Source: Sipunculus nudus (taxonomy: Eukaryota > Annelida > Sipuncula > Golfingiida > Sipunculidae). From it: DNA of 64,000 nt. A program made the translations under genes and the position numbers. The stretch is from assembly GCA_026874595.1 (NCBI GenBank), contig CM049321.1, forward strand, positions 14,523,479-14,587,478, given 5' to 3'. This document shows, in pieces, positions 10,901 to 22,197 of this stretch. The notes below the pieces were generated by a model. It had not been told where the DNA came from and did not search any database. It saw only the letters and a program-made list of their open reading frames with translations. Within the stretch, counting starts at the first letter, position 1. Every line of letters starts with the position of its first letter.

Positions 10901-12135
10901 GCCACTGGGAGTCCGAATAATGAGGGCTTGGTATAATGTAAGATTAATGTAGCGCTTGTCTGGTATTAGGTTCCGTAACAGAAACTTCGCGTGTTTGCGT
11001 GACGTCACAAGTCCTTTTTTTAAGGTTGTAAGGTTATGATGGCATATAATAAAACAGTTTCTCAGAGGCACAAAGCAAAATTTCAGTTGTCAGGGAATAG
11101 GATTTTGCTTGTATCAGCATTATATAAGGATGATCAATGTAATAATTGGGTAACCCTTTAGTGTCTTTTCTACAGCATAATTACTAATCAGTTTTACCAC
11201 TGGATTGCAAATACATGAATGAAACGGGTCTTTACTATTAATGAATGCTTATAGTGAACAGATGACTAGGAACTTGTTGTGATACTCACACGACTAGGTA
11301 GCGCCACTGTCTGCGCAGAGCCATGACAAATAAATATACATTTCTGAGATTAATTTGTCAAACATGTTCATGTTTCCGAAGCCAGGCTTGCCAAAATACT
11401 AGGAGTACGTACATTATTAATTGTGAAAAAAAGTTATAATTTTTGCCATTATTTGTTTTATTAATGTTACCGTGTGCTCTCAAAAATTTGATGTTTCAGT
11501 TGTTGTGAGCGCCATGACAAATGTTATGACAAGTGGTATGGTAGATGCGGACATCTTCTGAAAGTGAAATACGCCTACAATTGCAAGAGCAGCTGTAGAT
11601 GCACCGGTAATATAACAATAATATGTTTGTACAGTTACACGGTTACACAATGTTACATAACTAAAAGTTACCAGACTCCTTCGGATTTTGGTTGAACAAT
11701 AAAACGATTTAATATTATTTAAAGTCGAAGGGATTTTCTGTGAAAGTTGTCGACCTAAGTGAATATTAACAGGTTTATTAAATTTTATCGTAAATAATAT
11801 CGTATTTATTAAATTGCTCACATGCATTGTAGCTGTAGTATTAGGTCCTTTCTAAGTGTGGTTAACTAAAAAGAGGCGTGGGCGTGTTTGAACAGTTTAA
11901 TATGTTTATACCAAAAAATTCTGGATGTATCATAAAGGATACTGTTAAGCAGGTGTGTTTGATATTTTAAATGTGTGTCTTTTAGATTTTCATTAGCATA
12001 TTCTAAAGGGATGTATACTTGATTTACTAAAAATTTACTTTCAACTTTCCAGACACATCCACCTGCGGGAGTGCAGCTTGCAATTGTGATCTGGTTTTCG
12101 CATGGTGTGTCAGAAGAAATCTTCGCTACTTGTAA
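4911..12135 (+). CDS. Secreted phospholipase A2, gene 1 (four exons)
   Basis: Complete gene with exons 4911-4956, 9773-9950, 11500-11606 and 12053-12135. Intron phases are 1, 2, 1, all introns are GT-AG, and the reading frame is continuous for 137 codons. It predicts a signal peptide, a short propeptide ending in a furin-like RQKR, then a group I/II-type PLA2 core: calcium-loop-like YCGKGSRG, active-site CCERHDKCY (the His-Asp pair that binds and orients Ca2+ and water) and C-terminal CNCDLVFAWC holding the second catalytic Asp. The family hydrolyses the sn-2 ester of phospholipids outside the cell; members serve in digestion, defence or venom. The canonical Cys before the calcium-loop Tyr is Asn here. 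It is shorter than vertebrate group I enzymes. It shares intron phases and exon 1-2 lengths with the copy near 42-44 kb, so they are paralogues. It appears intact. Confidence 0.88.
5085..5770. repeat. Dispersed repeat family, left part (intron 1)
   Basis: Diverged repeat with recurrent tracts (TATATTCTCCRAGTTATGG; GGTGGCGCCACCTG) also found at about 17690-18760 and 14560-15100. It appears to resume at about 9303-9700, so the foldback transposon sits inside it. The class is not established; the same tracts are common in lophotrochozoan intergenic DNA as far as I know. Confidence 0.45.
6391..7440 (+). repeat. Imperfect tandem array, four units of about 230-340 bp
   Basis: Units start at AAAGGTCTCAAAAATAGAG-like tracts near 6391, 6651, 6881 and 7218. 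Each carries a GGTGGCGCCACCAGTCTG-like segment and a CCATGGAGACTTTTCAT-like segment. It lies inside the foldback element. Confidence 0.75.
7646..8098 (-). pseudogene. Transposon protein C-terminal fragment (inverted piece)
   Basis: The minus-strand frame contains IWRQATDPEPPHLNPTLIGW (residues about 44-63), the same segment found at the end of the plus-strand fragment at 8366. After it the frame shifts. In a neighbouring frame the sequence continues as a cysteine-rich tail (TVFCACNSAGNCNNGC) with an acidic end and a TAA near 7655. This Trp-rich then Cys-rich C-terminus is typical of the DTDV/TGCDTT protein family. The piece is inverted relative to its N-terminal partner and frameshifted, so it is non-functional. 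Confidence 0.6.
8366..8905 (+). pseudogene. Transposon-associated DTDV/HAITGCDTT protein fragment
   Basis: Open frame with DTDVFLLLLHHYHE near its start, HAITGCDTTAYMWGIG at about residues 59-74, and a C-terminal IWRQATDPDPPHLNPT that runs straight into the right inverted repeat. The DTDV acid motif and TGCD motif resemble PIN/XPG-like nuclease proteins carried by invertebrate DNA transposons. The family name is uncertain. The N-terminus is missing and the C-terminus was moved to the opposite strand (7646-8098). Confidence 0.6.
9303..9772. other. Intron 1 remainder of PLA2 gene 1
   Basis: Continuation of the dispersed repeat interrupted at 5771, ending in a pyrimidine tract and CAG acceptor at 9770-9772. 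No other feature is seen. Confidence 0.45.
9773..9950 (+). CDS. PLA2 gene 1 exon 2 (propeptide and calcium loop)
   Basis: Preceded by TTTTTCCAG, followed by GTAAGT. Encodes the signal-cleavage region (VSLHHVTGES), the basic site RQKR, the N-terminal helix of the mature enzyme (WGLSTLLSKVAG) and the calcium-binding loop (HGNYCGKGSRG). 178 bases, the same length as exon 2 of the 42-kb copy. Confidence 0.88.
9951..11499. other. Intron 2 of PLA2 gene 1
   Basis: About 1.55 kb of AT-rich intron. It contains a short tandem duplication near 10550-10615 (repeated GTCGTAATGTCAnAGGGCCGAT). No hidden exon was found. Confidence 0.6.
11500..11606 (+). CDS. PLA2 gene 1 exon 3 (active site)
   Basis: Preceded by TGTTTCAG, followed by GTAATA. 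Encodes CCERHDKCYDKWYGRCGH, with the catalytic His and Ca2+-ligand Asp, and then a Cys-containing hairpin (YNCKSSCRCT). Confidence 0.92.
12053..12135 (+). CDS. PLA2 gene 1 exon 4 (C-terminus)
   Basis: Preceded by ACTTTCCAG. Encodes STCGSAACNCDLVFAWCVRR and ends in TAA at 12133-12135. The CDL Asp corresponds to the family's second catalytic Asp. Confidence 0.9.
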
Positions 12136-12269
12136 TCTTGCTATCCGCAGAATATGAACGGAACATCTAGAATAGAACGTATGCATTTTTAATTCTTCAA
12201 AGAATATCTTTTTTTTTGTTTTCTTAAATATCAAATCTATCATGTAAACCACATGAAATTACAAATTGT

Positions 12270-12275
12270 AATAAA
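12270..12275 (+). terminator. Polyadenylation signal of PLA2 gene 1
   Basis: AATAAA lies 135 bases after the stop codon, a normal spacing for a short 3' UTR. Confidence 0.6.
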
Positions 12276-13682
12276 TGTGTTTGATACACTCAGCGTAACG
12301 ATTGTGCTTTGTTCCGTGAATGGGCAAAATTAGGAGCTGTCTGATGATACGTAATGGTGATTTTAAACACCTTTATATCATACTTCAGTAACATAATGGC
12401 CTTTCAAAACAGTCCAGATTCACAGCAGGTTTGATAATCGTGTTTATTGGTCTGCTTTATTTGTATTATTGTTGGCATATTAAATCTACAATTACAAATC
12501 TGTTTGAAAAAGAATGCAAGCCTCTGCCATTTTGGGGTCCCTATTGCTCCAAAAACCTTGTTTACATTCACTTATTCAGCTCATATTCACACCAAAATCT
12601 GATTCATTATTGTCCCATTCCTGAAATTCCCTGCAACTTTTATGAGATTCCGTTCATGATTGCGGGATTTATATAGTAAAGAAACAAACACACAAACACG
12701 CAAACACACAAAAGAATGAATGAACCTCATGGCCGGGGCATTTATAATATAAATTACTCTCTAAAGATACCTAGTTTATGTACAAATGTATGTATCTGTA
12801 AAAGATCCCTTTGTGCCAAATGCTCACAGAGTATCTTACTTGGTGAAATGTTCTGCAAATTGTGGGTTCAATAACCATTAAATCCATTAACGTTTCCATA
12901 TAAGCCAAGTGTCATAAGATATGAATGTCTCCTTTGCATAAACTGATCTGATGAAAACCTTGGGTTGAAAAAGTGAATTTTAAATAAAAGAAGAGATACA
13001 GCCTTGGCTCAAGCAATGTCAGGTTGTTCATAACTCTAAATAACATATCACTTTGATCACTCAGTTAATGTCTTTTATGTATTCTGGTGTCTGCACCAGT
13101 GCTTATATATTTTCCCCAACGTTCACTTATCTAAAAATAAAATGAAGATGAATGAAAGTAATATTAATTAGTTGACATCATAGACGCTCTGGATATGCCA
13201 GCGCTTTCTTAAATCTGCACTGTTAGTCCCAGTGTACAGCTAACGGTTTTATTTTCTTAATGTGTTTGTGTGTGTGTGTGTCTGTGTATACGTTATAGCA
13301 ATCAATTATCTTTTTAACAGATGCGTATGTATATATTTAGGGAAAGATGATTCCTGTTGAATAAGATAATACGTCAGAACAGAAGCTGCATTTCCTAGTG
13401 TGAATATGTGCACAACTTTCTAGGATCAACTGTTGTATAATAAATATGGAATGCGCAGATTAAGTTATAGATTAAATATAATCGATTCACGATCGTATGC
13501 TTATCTGGAGAGATATACAATTATTTATCAAATGACGTAGAGACCGTAACATTTTACTACTACCATGTTTAAGGATTTTTTTCTGAAATAGCGATGGTTA
13601 TTCAATGTGTTACTACAAACGGTTCACAGTGCCATCTACTGTTCAATAAGTGAATCAAAGCACTGCGATAGTGATGATAGAC

Positions 13683-13734
<52 letters not shown>

Positions 13735-16415
13735 ATACCGGTTTAAACAATCCTTTATTATATGTCTATTACAAGGGTCTATTTGCTCATGTATATCATG
13801 TTCAGTCTCATCAATGTAATGTCCAAAATGATTCTCACATATTCTTGTAAATATGAATAAATATTTTTCTCAATTGACGGGCAGTATCCTAACATTCAGG
13901 AGAGAAACTAATAAATCCGAAGTCGATAAGTCGATCATGTTCTCTCGTGACATTTTACATAAATGTTTGGTAGATAATGTATTAATAATTATATCCTTTT
14001 CAAGACTATCTCTACAACAGTCGTGTCCTTTAGTTTTCAAAATTTTTTATTCATAAAAAAAACATGTGTCTGTAGATGTTTTCAGATTTGTTGTTGTTAT
14101 TGTAAATTTTAAATATTCCGTTGATATGTTCCTTTGAGTACGATCACTTCGACTGTTGTAAAGTTTAATTCATTTGTCATTTAATTGATTTATTTGTAAT
14201 ACACAACTAGTGTACCAGTGTCACTTCATTGAAACCAGTAAAAGACAAGGCTGGAAAGTACTGAAACAAGTCATGCCATTTGGATGGGTCTGTCAATTAA
14301 TGCAGATTCCAAAAAAGCGATGTTAAAAGCTACCATTGATGTATTCTCATTTTGACAGGTTTACTCATATATATTATGTTATCTCATGAAACAAGTCCGT
14401 GATTGTACCATCCGGAGGTGTATTGATCAAAAGTATATAAACTTTCCTATCTGGGAATTCCCATTCTAATTCTAGACATTCCATTTTCTTATAAACTCAT
14501 TTACCGAGGATGTTGTTGAACCTCGCGAATATTGCTAATACCCCCTCTCACAATTCCAGTTTTCACATCAATTAACTGTAAATCCGCATTTTCTCCACAT
14601 TTTTAGACAGATGATTTTAGGAGATGATGTCAGGTTCCCACACCTGTTTTAACCTAGTTTCCGGAAACCGGGTGTACTCTATGTTCCATCAGTTCCTGGA
14701 GACTGGCATCTGTATTATTTCTTACGCAACTTTTCCTATATTGTGAGATCAAAAGATGACACCAATCATATCAGTTTCTCAGCAGCAGTTTTCTCTATTT
14801 AGAAGATATGTATGCTCATAGAACAAGGAGAATTCCAACAGCTGCAAATAATGGTGGCGACACCTGTATCTTTTTCTATTTCTCTCTGTTTTTGCGACAT
14901 CAAAGGACGGTAATCATAACAGTTTCTCAGCCTTTTTTTATCCCTCAGGACGCTGAATACATAGTATGTTTATTATATCTCCCAGGGAGGGAAAGGCATG
15001 TTTTTTTTTGGTCCAGTCATCTATCATCATCTGTAGGATATCTTGTGGGCACAATTACATTTGAAGTGCTACATATTTCCCTCCGCAACTTGAATCTATA
15101 ATTATTGCAACAAAATGGTTCGAAAACTGGTAAACTTGAACTTGATCTTCAAGGTCTAGTAGGCCGAAATGTAAAATTATTATAATATTATCCCCATCAT
15201 TTTTGATGTATTGTATACGTTATTTCTTTAAACTAGACACACCAGTTAATTCCATCATGTTGTCGGAATAAAAATCTTGATCTTCAAGGTTATATTTACA
15301 AAAGTTTAACATGATTAATATGGACCCTATTGCATTTGATATACTCCTTACTTTTTTCATCAATTTCGATACACCAGTTGTATCTGACAAGTTCCCAGAG
15401 GAGTCTGACAACTGGAGAGTTTAACCCTGATTTTCAAGGTTAGATCTTCAAAATCGTAAATCGATGTGACCCCATAATATTAATGTACTGATGATTTTTC
15501 TCTCAAATGTGACACAAAAATTGTTTCCGCAGTGCTCATTGGAAACAGAGAAAACTGGTTACATTGGCCTTCACGGTCAAATCAGCTCAATTATACTTCA
15601 TCTTTAGCATTCTTTGTCACTCAATTACTTTTGGTGTATCGAGAATGTGCCCCTCAAAAACTAATATACATTTTCGAATATTAATTAAGAAAAAAGACGA
15701 TCAATACACGTACTTGTAAGAGAGTTCCTAGAACATAAGCCATTTGACAAATATCATACTTTTTATGGAAAATGCAATATCCCATTATAAAATGTATTAA
15801 AAAATTACAAAATCATTGTTGGAATGTGGTCAATGGTGTGGTTACAAATATTGGTCAATTGCAATTTGACATGACAATCTTTATTTGTTGCTTCTCTCCA
15901 AGAAACGTAACATCGACCAGGGGATTGAAATCTCATTGACACTCACGACCTTTTTTAAATCCCATTATGAACTTTGAATTAGTATGAATCCCACGAATCC
16001 GGCAAAACACGTGTGAAAAAAACTAACGTTAATGATGATGATACTCACAATATGGCGCAAACTTTCATGGAATATGCCTCGTATATTTAATGTGAAATGC
16101 TGGGAACTCTGAATGCCGTGAAGATATTGAAGATTTATGAAGGCAGTCATTTCCGCATTTAGGGACTATTGTTTATCTGTCTTTACATGTGCACATCTTC
16201 AATTGAAGTATTTGATGTTATTGAATTTTTTTTCTCTTCAATTGTTCATTAATTGAGATGAAATGCACGTACAGCAACTAATGTTACGGCTGAATATCGA
16301 TGGGAAGTGTATCGTAGCAGTTATGATTCACGCTTCACCACGTGCATTTGGAGAAAAAGTACGCATGTATTCAAAGGGACAGACGGATCAACTCATTCAT
16401 ATTTAAAACTGATAT
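12276..16415. other. Intergenic between PLA2 gene 1 and lectin gene A
   Basis: Holds a (CT)n run (13684-13730) and diverged pieces of the dispersed repeat family from about 14560 to 15650 (recurring GGTGGCGACACCTGTATC-type and GATCTTCAAGGT-type tracts). Many short ORFs occur, none with splice signals or a recognisable domain. Confidence 0.4.
13684..13730. repeat. (CT)n microsatellite
   Basis: Uninterrupted CT run of about 46 bases. It generates poly-Ser-Leu reading frames that are not genes. Confidence 0.95.
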
Positions 16416-16424
16416 AATTATATA
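16410..16424 (+). promoter_or_regulatory. Candidate TATA element of lectin gene A
   Basis: ATAATTATATAGCAG lies about 70 bases upstream of the gene A ATG at 16490. Weak motif-only evidence in AT-rich DNA. Confidence 0.25.
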
Positions 16425-16489
16425 GCAGTCACGCGGATGAAAGGAAAGAGGTCCAGAATAAAGATATGGGCTTTACGCTCAGTCTTTTA

Positions 16490-16589
16490 ATGGCCAGGCA
16501 TTCATACCACACGGAACAGTATAGCGGTCGTATTTTCATAAAACGCATATTGCACGTGCTCTCATTTTGCCTATTTGGAATCGTCGCAG
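16490..16589 (+). CDS. Lectin gene A exon 1 (signal peptide)
   Basis: ATG, a basic stretch, then a hydrophobic core ILHVLSFCLFGIVAG and donor GTGAGA, ending in phase 1. The ending FGIVAG parallels LGIIAG in inverted copy B. The hydrophobic core starts about 19 residues in, so an internal start is possible, but no other ATG precedes the core in frame. Confidence 0.65.
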
Positions 16590-16888
16590 GTGAGATTACA
16601 GACGGAATAAAAATGTGAATTTTTTTTTGTGATTGTTACCCAGTGAGCATGTATATAACATATATGATACGATTTCATTATATGAAATGGTACCATATAC
16701 TGTTGTGATAGTATTATCACATCTGGATCTGGAGCCTTTGTTTCCTTTAAACGCAAACTGTATAATAAATATTAAATATAGACATTAATATAATATAAAA
16801 ATGTAGGCAGACATTTCTCATGTTAATACGGTACTTTCTGGAGATAAAGTCCCCATATACTCACCAACCTTCCAACACTTTATTTCAG

Positions 16889-17143
16889 AGGATGATGCAT
16901 CGCTACCGTTTGACACCTGGTATCGGATACAAAACGGGAGGAGGATGCTGTCAATAAGGACTAAACGATTCCGTATGACAGGGATCCCTATGACACGTAC
17001 AATTGGCTGCCTGGTTGAGTGTAATTTCAACCCATTATGTCACGTCACAACACTAGATACAAACAGGTACTGCGTGCTGGGACTCGCAAACAATTGGTCT
17101 ACCAGCAAAACTATTGACGCCATAACTTTTCAGAAGATCAAAG
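16889..17143 (+). CDS. Lectin gene A exon 2 (PAN/apple domain)
   Basis: Acceptor TTTATTTCAG, donor GTAAAC, 255 bases in phase 1-1. Encodes a domain with four cysteines in PAN-like spacing (GCLVECNFNPLC, then RYC) after a WYRIQNGRRML strand. The ORF is uninterrupted, and the protein aligns with the minus-strand exon near 35.8-36.0 kb. Confidence 0.75.
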
Positions 17144-19152
17144 GTAAACAAGATATAAAAATAAACATATTTGTTTTCTAGTTCACGTATATTTTTTCCC
17201 GTATAAGTAGATTTTTGACACAATGACATTCAAAATACAGCTGTTTATAAAGCTATCATTTATTTTAAGCCAAAATCGAGTGTTAAATTGTTTCTCCAAG
17301 ACATTAAAAGTAATATAATATCAGAAAATGGCGCAATTTACTGCGCTTTTGATTTAAAATACAACTGGAGAATATAAAAATCTATATTAGATAACATAAT
17401 AATGGAACGTGTTTTTCTCAAAATATATCTTCTTTTAAATTTTTATCCTTGACCAGTCAAACAAGAGCGAAAATCTAAGAAAGTGAAGCCAATCATCTTT
17501 AGTGCCATAGTCACGAGAGATTTTCTTAAGGACGGGAAGAAATTCCGTGAGTGCAAATATCTTGGGCAAAGGGTCATCTGAAGTATTTTGATTGACCTCT
17601 ATCACAGAACAACATTCTGCGCACACATGTTCATTTCATCTGTCACAAAATGAGACAACGTCGTGTCTTCCTCGTGTCCAGCCTTAATTTCTTCAATGAC
17701 AAATAATATGTTCCAACACCCCTGTCCACGTCGGTTCTAAGCTCAGCTGACTGAAAATAATCTGAGCTGTAGTCCGTGCTCTTGTCCGTGGTCCGTCTGT
17801 CCGTTACCATTGCACAAAAACTAACCACTGAACCTAGAAACTTCTAACCGAACATCCAGGGAGAGGAATAAAAAAGTCACATTGGATATCTTAAATAAAG
17901 TCACTGCGATCTATATTCTCCAAGTTATGGGGCCTGTTTGTGCACCAAGAATGATTAAAAATGAATAACTAATGAATTGATTGTCATGACTCTTTCCATT
18001 CACTTTGGTAATGGACAATCTGTATGGTAATCTGTTCCTGAAGACTGGTGACACTATCTGTATTTTTTTTCTAATTTTCACGCATTTTTCACTGTTTTAG
18101 AGACCTTCAGATGAACAGGAAAGGGCACAAATCGTATCCTTTTGACCTAGACCTAGACTGTGCACCACGAGAGGTCTTAGACATATCTCCTTGGAAACAT
18201 TCCGATAGCTCATGATGACCCATATTTTGCGAGCTACTTTCTGAAAACACGATTACGAGAATCTAGAGAGTCAGCATGGGCTCACATTGTATCCATTTTG
18301 GCTAGAATTACTGTACACTCAGGGAGGTCCTGGGAAAATGTCCTTTTAACACGAAATTAGTTTACCGTGACCTATATTCTGTGAGCTACAGGGAAGCTAA
18401 CATAATCTGAGCACCCCGAAAGTCATATTTTATCCGTTAGGCATAAAATCTTCCAACGCAACATCCATCAGGGTTCTGGACAAATTTCTTGGAAACCTGA
18501 AACTAGGTCATTATGACCTCTGAGAGGAGAACTGGTGACTTATTTCTCACTTATACAACCTGTATAGGCCCATCACTAACGGAAGTTCTCTGTCGACCAT
18601 GGTGTCAGAAGGTCAAATCAGTTCTGAACTTAATCTCATTGTTACTTTTAGATGATGAAATGTATGAAGGTAATGTTGGTCAGATGAGCGTCATGACCCA
18701 TGTTCACTTGATACATTTCTTTCCAATCCATTTTGCCAAGACAGGAAGAAAAGGACTGTTACATAATGACACATAATGATTTAAGCCAGAATAAAACCTC
18801 AACGTTGCGATTGCGTTTACTCGTATGTAAAGAGCGGACAAGTGGGGCTAATAACTGTGTCTATGTGCAGCATATGAGTCACGCAATGCTTTTATTACGT
18901 AACACAAGTAATATAAATATATAGGGCGCAAAGTGCAATAGACGATACATCTGTGACGTCAGGTCCATGTGCTGCCATCATTATATATGCTGTTGTGTCG
19001 CTATGTCAAACATAAAGTTATGTACGTTTTACATATTGTATCAAGGTAGACGGGAATTCGGAGGGAGAAAACATACATAAGTAGCTGGCCAACTTATATC
19101 CAGATTACGCATAAATCATGGTGTAACTTCCCTTACTTCTGGTTTTCCTTAG
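17144..19152. other. Intron of gene A with dispersed repeats
   Basis: About 17670-18760 is a diverged copy of the repeat family also seen at 5085-5770 (shared TATATTCTCCAAGTTATGG and ACTGGTGACACTATCTG-like tracts, and a terminal ATGACCCATG). No hidden exon was seen. Confidence 0.45.
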
Positions 19153-19251
19153 GTAGAAAATTCGGCATGGGGCAATCCGGACAAATGTATGAAAATTCTA
19201 CAACTTTAAATACTGGATATAGAAGAGGTATTCGTGATACCAGGGTGAAAG
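19153..19251 (+). CDS. Lectin gene A exon 3 (linker)
   Basis: Acceptor TTCCTTAG, donor GTAAGT, 99 bases in phase 1-1. Encodes a low-complexity, Gly/Arg/Ser-rich linker (starts GRKFGMGQSGQMYENS) with no cysteine. The donor lies within a few bases of a TA microsatellite. No clear counterpart was found in copy B. Confidence 0.5.
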
Positions 19252-19255
19252 GTAA

Positions 19256-19307
<52 letters not shown>

Positions 19308-19345
19308 CAAATATATATATATATAAATATATATATTTATATATA
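19256..19345. repeat. (TA)n microsatellite
   Basis: Long TA run with short interruptions, starting directly at the donor site of exon 3 of gene A. Confidence 0.95.
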
Positions 19346-20427
19346 TTCTAATAATATAATCCCCACAGTGCAATACAAGCATTCAACATGTAGCTGCAAT
19401 TCCATGGCTAATTTTCTCAAGATTTCCTACCTACCCCCATAGCGTTATTGAACACACGGCATGAGACTTGTCGCATTCATTGGGTCGTTGCGTTCCGGTC
19501 TGATATCAGCCCACTTAATAAAAATAAGTGTATAAAGCCCACGAACCTGAAATTTGAAGGGAATTGATGGCATTTCTGACTACTTTCAGTGAAGATAATT
19601 TCATATAATTACCCCAGTAATACCAATCCGAAAAATACAGAATTTCTCATTTAAAGCTGTCCGCGGCTACACTGGGCCAGTTATTCTTATATATATAAAA
19701 CTTTTACACATTCTCTTCCATAGAAATATAAGTGCATTCCATATTATAAAACTGTAGTAGTGCTGACTGGAGGGTGATTAATTAGCTAATAGATATATCG
19801 ATGCTACTCGATACAGTATTTGGTATATGTGCAAACCGTTTCCTTGTGCCGATTATGTACACAAATTTTGGAATTATTAGGTGTTTGGAAAAACAGGGAG
19901 CACCAAAAACCACCGAAGTGTCAAAACCTTTAATGGAACATTAGTTTATAAGCTTCAAATTCAAGCATTCATTTGAAAAACAATACTTAAATAATTCTCT
20001 AAATATAAAACTTAGCTTACATTTAGAAAAATACCTTTGAATAGAAAATAAACACTTCTTATTTCTTTTTCTTTATGTCAACCTTAATTATTGTAGTCAG
20101 TGAGGAAAAGGACAATTTTTCCAGGACTTTATTCAGGAAGACAAAGCAGAAAACGTTAATATTATCTTTGATATGGTAGTATTCAGTATGTTTGGCATGT
20201 TTAGGGTTAATTTAATACGGATATAATACGGGAGCTCTCAACTTCTTCTTTAGCTTTAGATGGACAATAACCTGTTCTATCAAAGCTTATGGATTTTCTC
20301 ATGAGAAGGAAACGTCGTATTTCAGAAGATTAAATAGAAAATAACCATAAAATCCCTGTTTATTATCAAATCTATACATTGAAACATACGACTTTATTCA
20401 GATTTACACCTGTGATATTATTAACAG
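19346..20427. other. Intron of gene A
   Basis: AT-rich, no repeat or exon recognised. It ends with the acceptor TTATTAACAG. Confidence 0.4.
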
Positions 20428-20513
20428 GATGTCCAAAATGGTTTAAACACAAGTTTGAATCTCCACAAAACGACAACAAGATGCAGGTTCAGTCATGCTA
20501 TCTACTCATCAAG
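20428..20513 (+). CDS. Lectin gene A exon 4 (start of CTLD)
   Basis: Encodes GCPKWFKHKFES and MQVQSCYLLIK, the opening Cys and the SCY strand of a C-type lectin domain. Donor GTCAGT leaves phase 0. The homologous exon in copy B (33305-33220, minus) has a TAG in place of the Tyr codon. Confidence 0.6.
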
Positions 20514-20831
20514 GTCAGTATAAATTGATTGACTGGTTCGTGATCATAAGATCCTTTGAATGATTTATTGCCACAAAACATAGCAAGTACATTCATGTGG
20601 TATTCTACCTAAGTACATATATAAATGTAAACATGTATCAATAGATCTTTTCTCTAATATCTCATATACCAGCCGTGGTTGATAATCCCGTTGTTATTGC
20701 TTTGATTAAACAGACGTCAAAACGGCTTATTGAAGGCATTTTATTTCCATCACAAAAAAACATTAACACTCCCGGGACGTTTATAAACAAATGTTGCAGC
20801 CATTAATATTCCGTTCACTCTGTGCACGCGG

Positions 20832-20960
20832 AAACCCCTCAACCGTACATCAGCAGAAAAAGAATGCAAGGAGATTAACGGAAATCTACTTAGTGTAGAA
20901 TCCGAAGAAGAACAACATCATGTGTCAAACTTTCTCGAGGAATGCCGTAACTACATTATT
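20832..20960 (+). pseudogene. Gene A middle CTLD exon, acceptor and frame lost
   Basis: One frame reads AEKECKEINGNLLSVESEEE, the CTLD alpha-helix and LxSIxSxxE-type motif. Alignment with the intact minus-strand exon (31256-31109) shows CG at the acceptor position, one inserted base next to it, and no GT at the corresponding donor (paralogue TTT/GTAGAG, here TTTATC). The upstream CAG at 20797-20799 would give a frame that stops early. Confidence 0.55.
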
Positions 20961-21311
20961 TGGTTACATACGAAATCTTTATCTAAACAGATGAAACAGG
21001 AAAGAATGTAACAAATCTAGGAAATGTTATTAATGATCCTACGTTAAGTTAATATTTTTTTGTAAATTAAACCAAATACCTTTTTTGTCACAATTATATT
21101 TCTCAGGGTTGCATCGTTTTAGGTTACATATTCCGCCACTCGTTCTAATATTTATTCAACTAATGTCCATTGCTTAGAACAATTCGAAATAATGAATCGA
21201 TGACCGTCGTAATAATGATCACACAAATAATATTAGGAATTAGTGTGGATTTTACACTTTGGGTGTTATATGATGAATATTAATATGGATATTATACAAT
21301 TTTTCCATTAG

Positions 21312-21558
21312 CGGGGATTCTGAAATACTACTGGATTTCTCTTTTATTCGTCCCTGAAACGAATACATGGTACTGGACGTCAACAGGGGAACGAATGAAG
21401 TACAGTAATTGGTTTCCTTGGCAGCCGATCTTTCTCCAGAAAATTCTTATTACGCAGCTATAAACCCCTTCATTGGGGACCAATGGTCAAACACGCGCAT
21501 CAACTTAGTAATGTATTCAATATGTGAATCAATCACAACAACCGGCGCAAGTGAGTGA
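21312..21558 (+). pseudogene. Gene A last CTLD exon with frameshift
   Basis: Starts after CCATTAG. Encodes TWYWTSTGERMKYSNWFPWQ. A missing base near 21425-21427 then forces a stop. Read one frame over it continues to the terminal CTLD residues (DQWSNTR, SICES) and a TGA at 21556-21558. It carries no EPN/QPD-WND sugar-binding set, so binding specificity is unpredictable. Confidence 0.6.
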
Positions 21559-22140
21559 AAAAACGAGGGTCAATCCTAAATATGAAATACATTGTTATGG
21601 TTGTTGTTGTTCTTCTTCCTTTTATCATTTTATTATTATTATTTTTCGCGTTACCATCGTCATCATTATCGTTTTAGTCTTTTTTACTCCTCCTTATTTT
21701 CCTTATTATTGTTTAACAAAAGTAAAAGATCTTTATCAAGAAGCAAGTAGAATTACAATTGAATATGTTATTATGTGCTTGTGAGAAAGCTTGCATATAT
21801 TGAAGTCGGAGAATACGTTCTAAAGACCTTCAAATTACCAATATGTTAACTGCAGTGTTCGGATACGATTATAATTTCAATGTTACGTGTTTTTCTGAAC
21901 GAAGACAATTTTTATAACCTATCCTTACATATCTGGCGCCTGTATGTCTTGCATGATTGACATATTTGCCTGTATTAGCTTAACCTATCAAAGAGGAACA
22001 AATGTGACTTGGATCTGACAGTGCTGTTTGCAAATATCGGCGTTGCTGCGTTTTTGGGTCAGGCAGAGGAAGATACATCACAGATGACCTTACTTTTGCA
22101 TTATATTATCCTGCTAATAGTTCCGTAATTTTTGTGTAGG

Positions 22141-22197
<57 letters not shown>

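Larger units (their letters stand above)
16490..21558 (+). pseudogene. PAN plus C-type lectin gene A (broken)
   Basis: Secreted modular lectin gene: signal exon 16490-16589, PAN/apple exon 16889-17143, linker exon 19153-19251, first C-type lectin (CTLD) exon 20428-20513, middle CTLD exon about 20832-20960 and last CTLD exon 21312-21558. The first three exons end in phase 1 and have good splice sites. The CTLD half is damaged. The middle exon has CG where its inverted paralogue has the AG acceptor, one extra base (frameshift), and no GT at the paralogue's donor position. The last exon has a one-base deletion near 21425-21427. CTLDs bind sugars or proteins; PAN modules bind proteins. A truncated PAN-only secreted product remains possible. 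The inverted copy is at 36380-30665 (-). Confidence 0.72.

Noticed and set aside
11480-12252. Minus-strand ORFs of 115 and 128 codons
   Set aside because: Antisense shadows of PLA2 gene 1 exons 3 and 4 and their introns.
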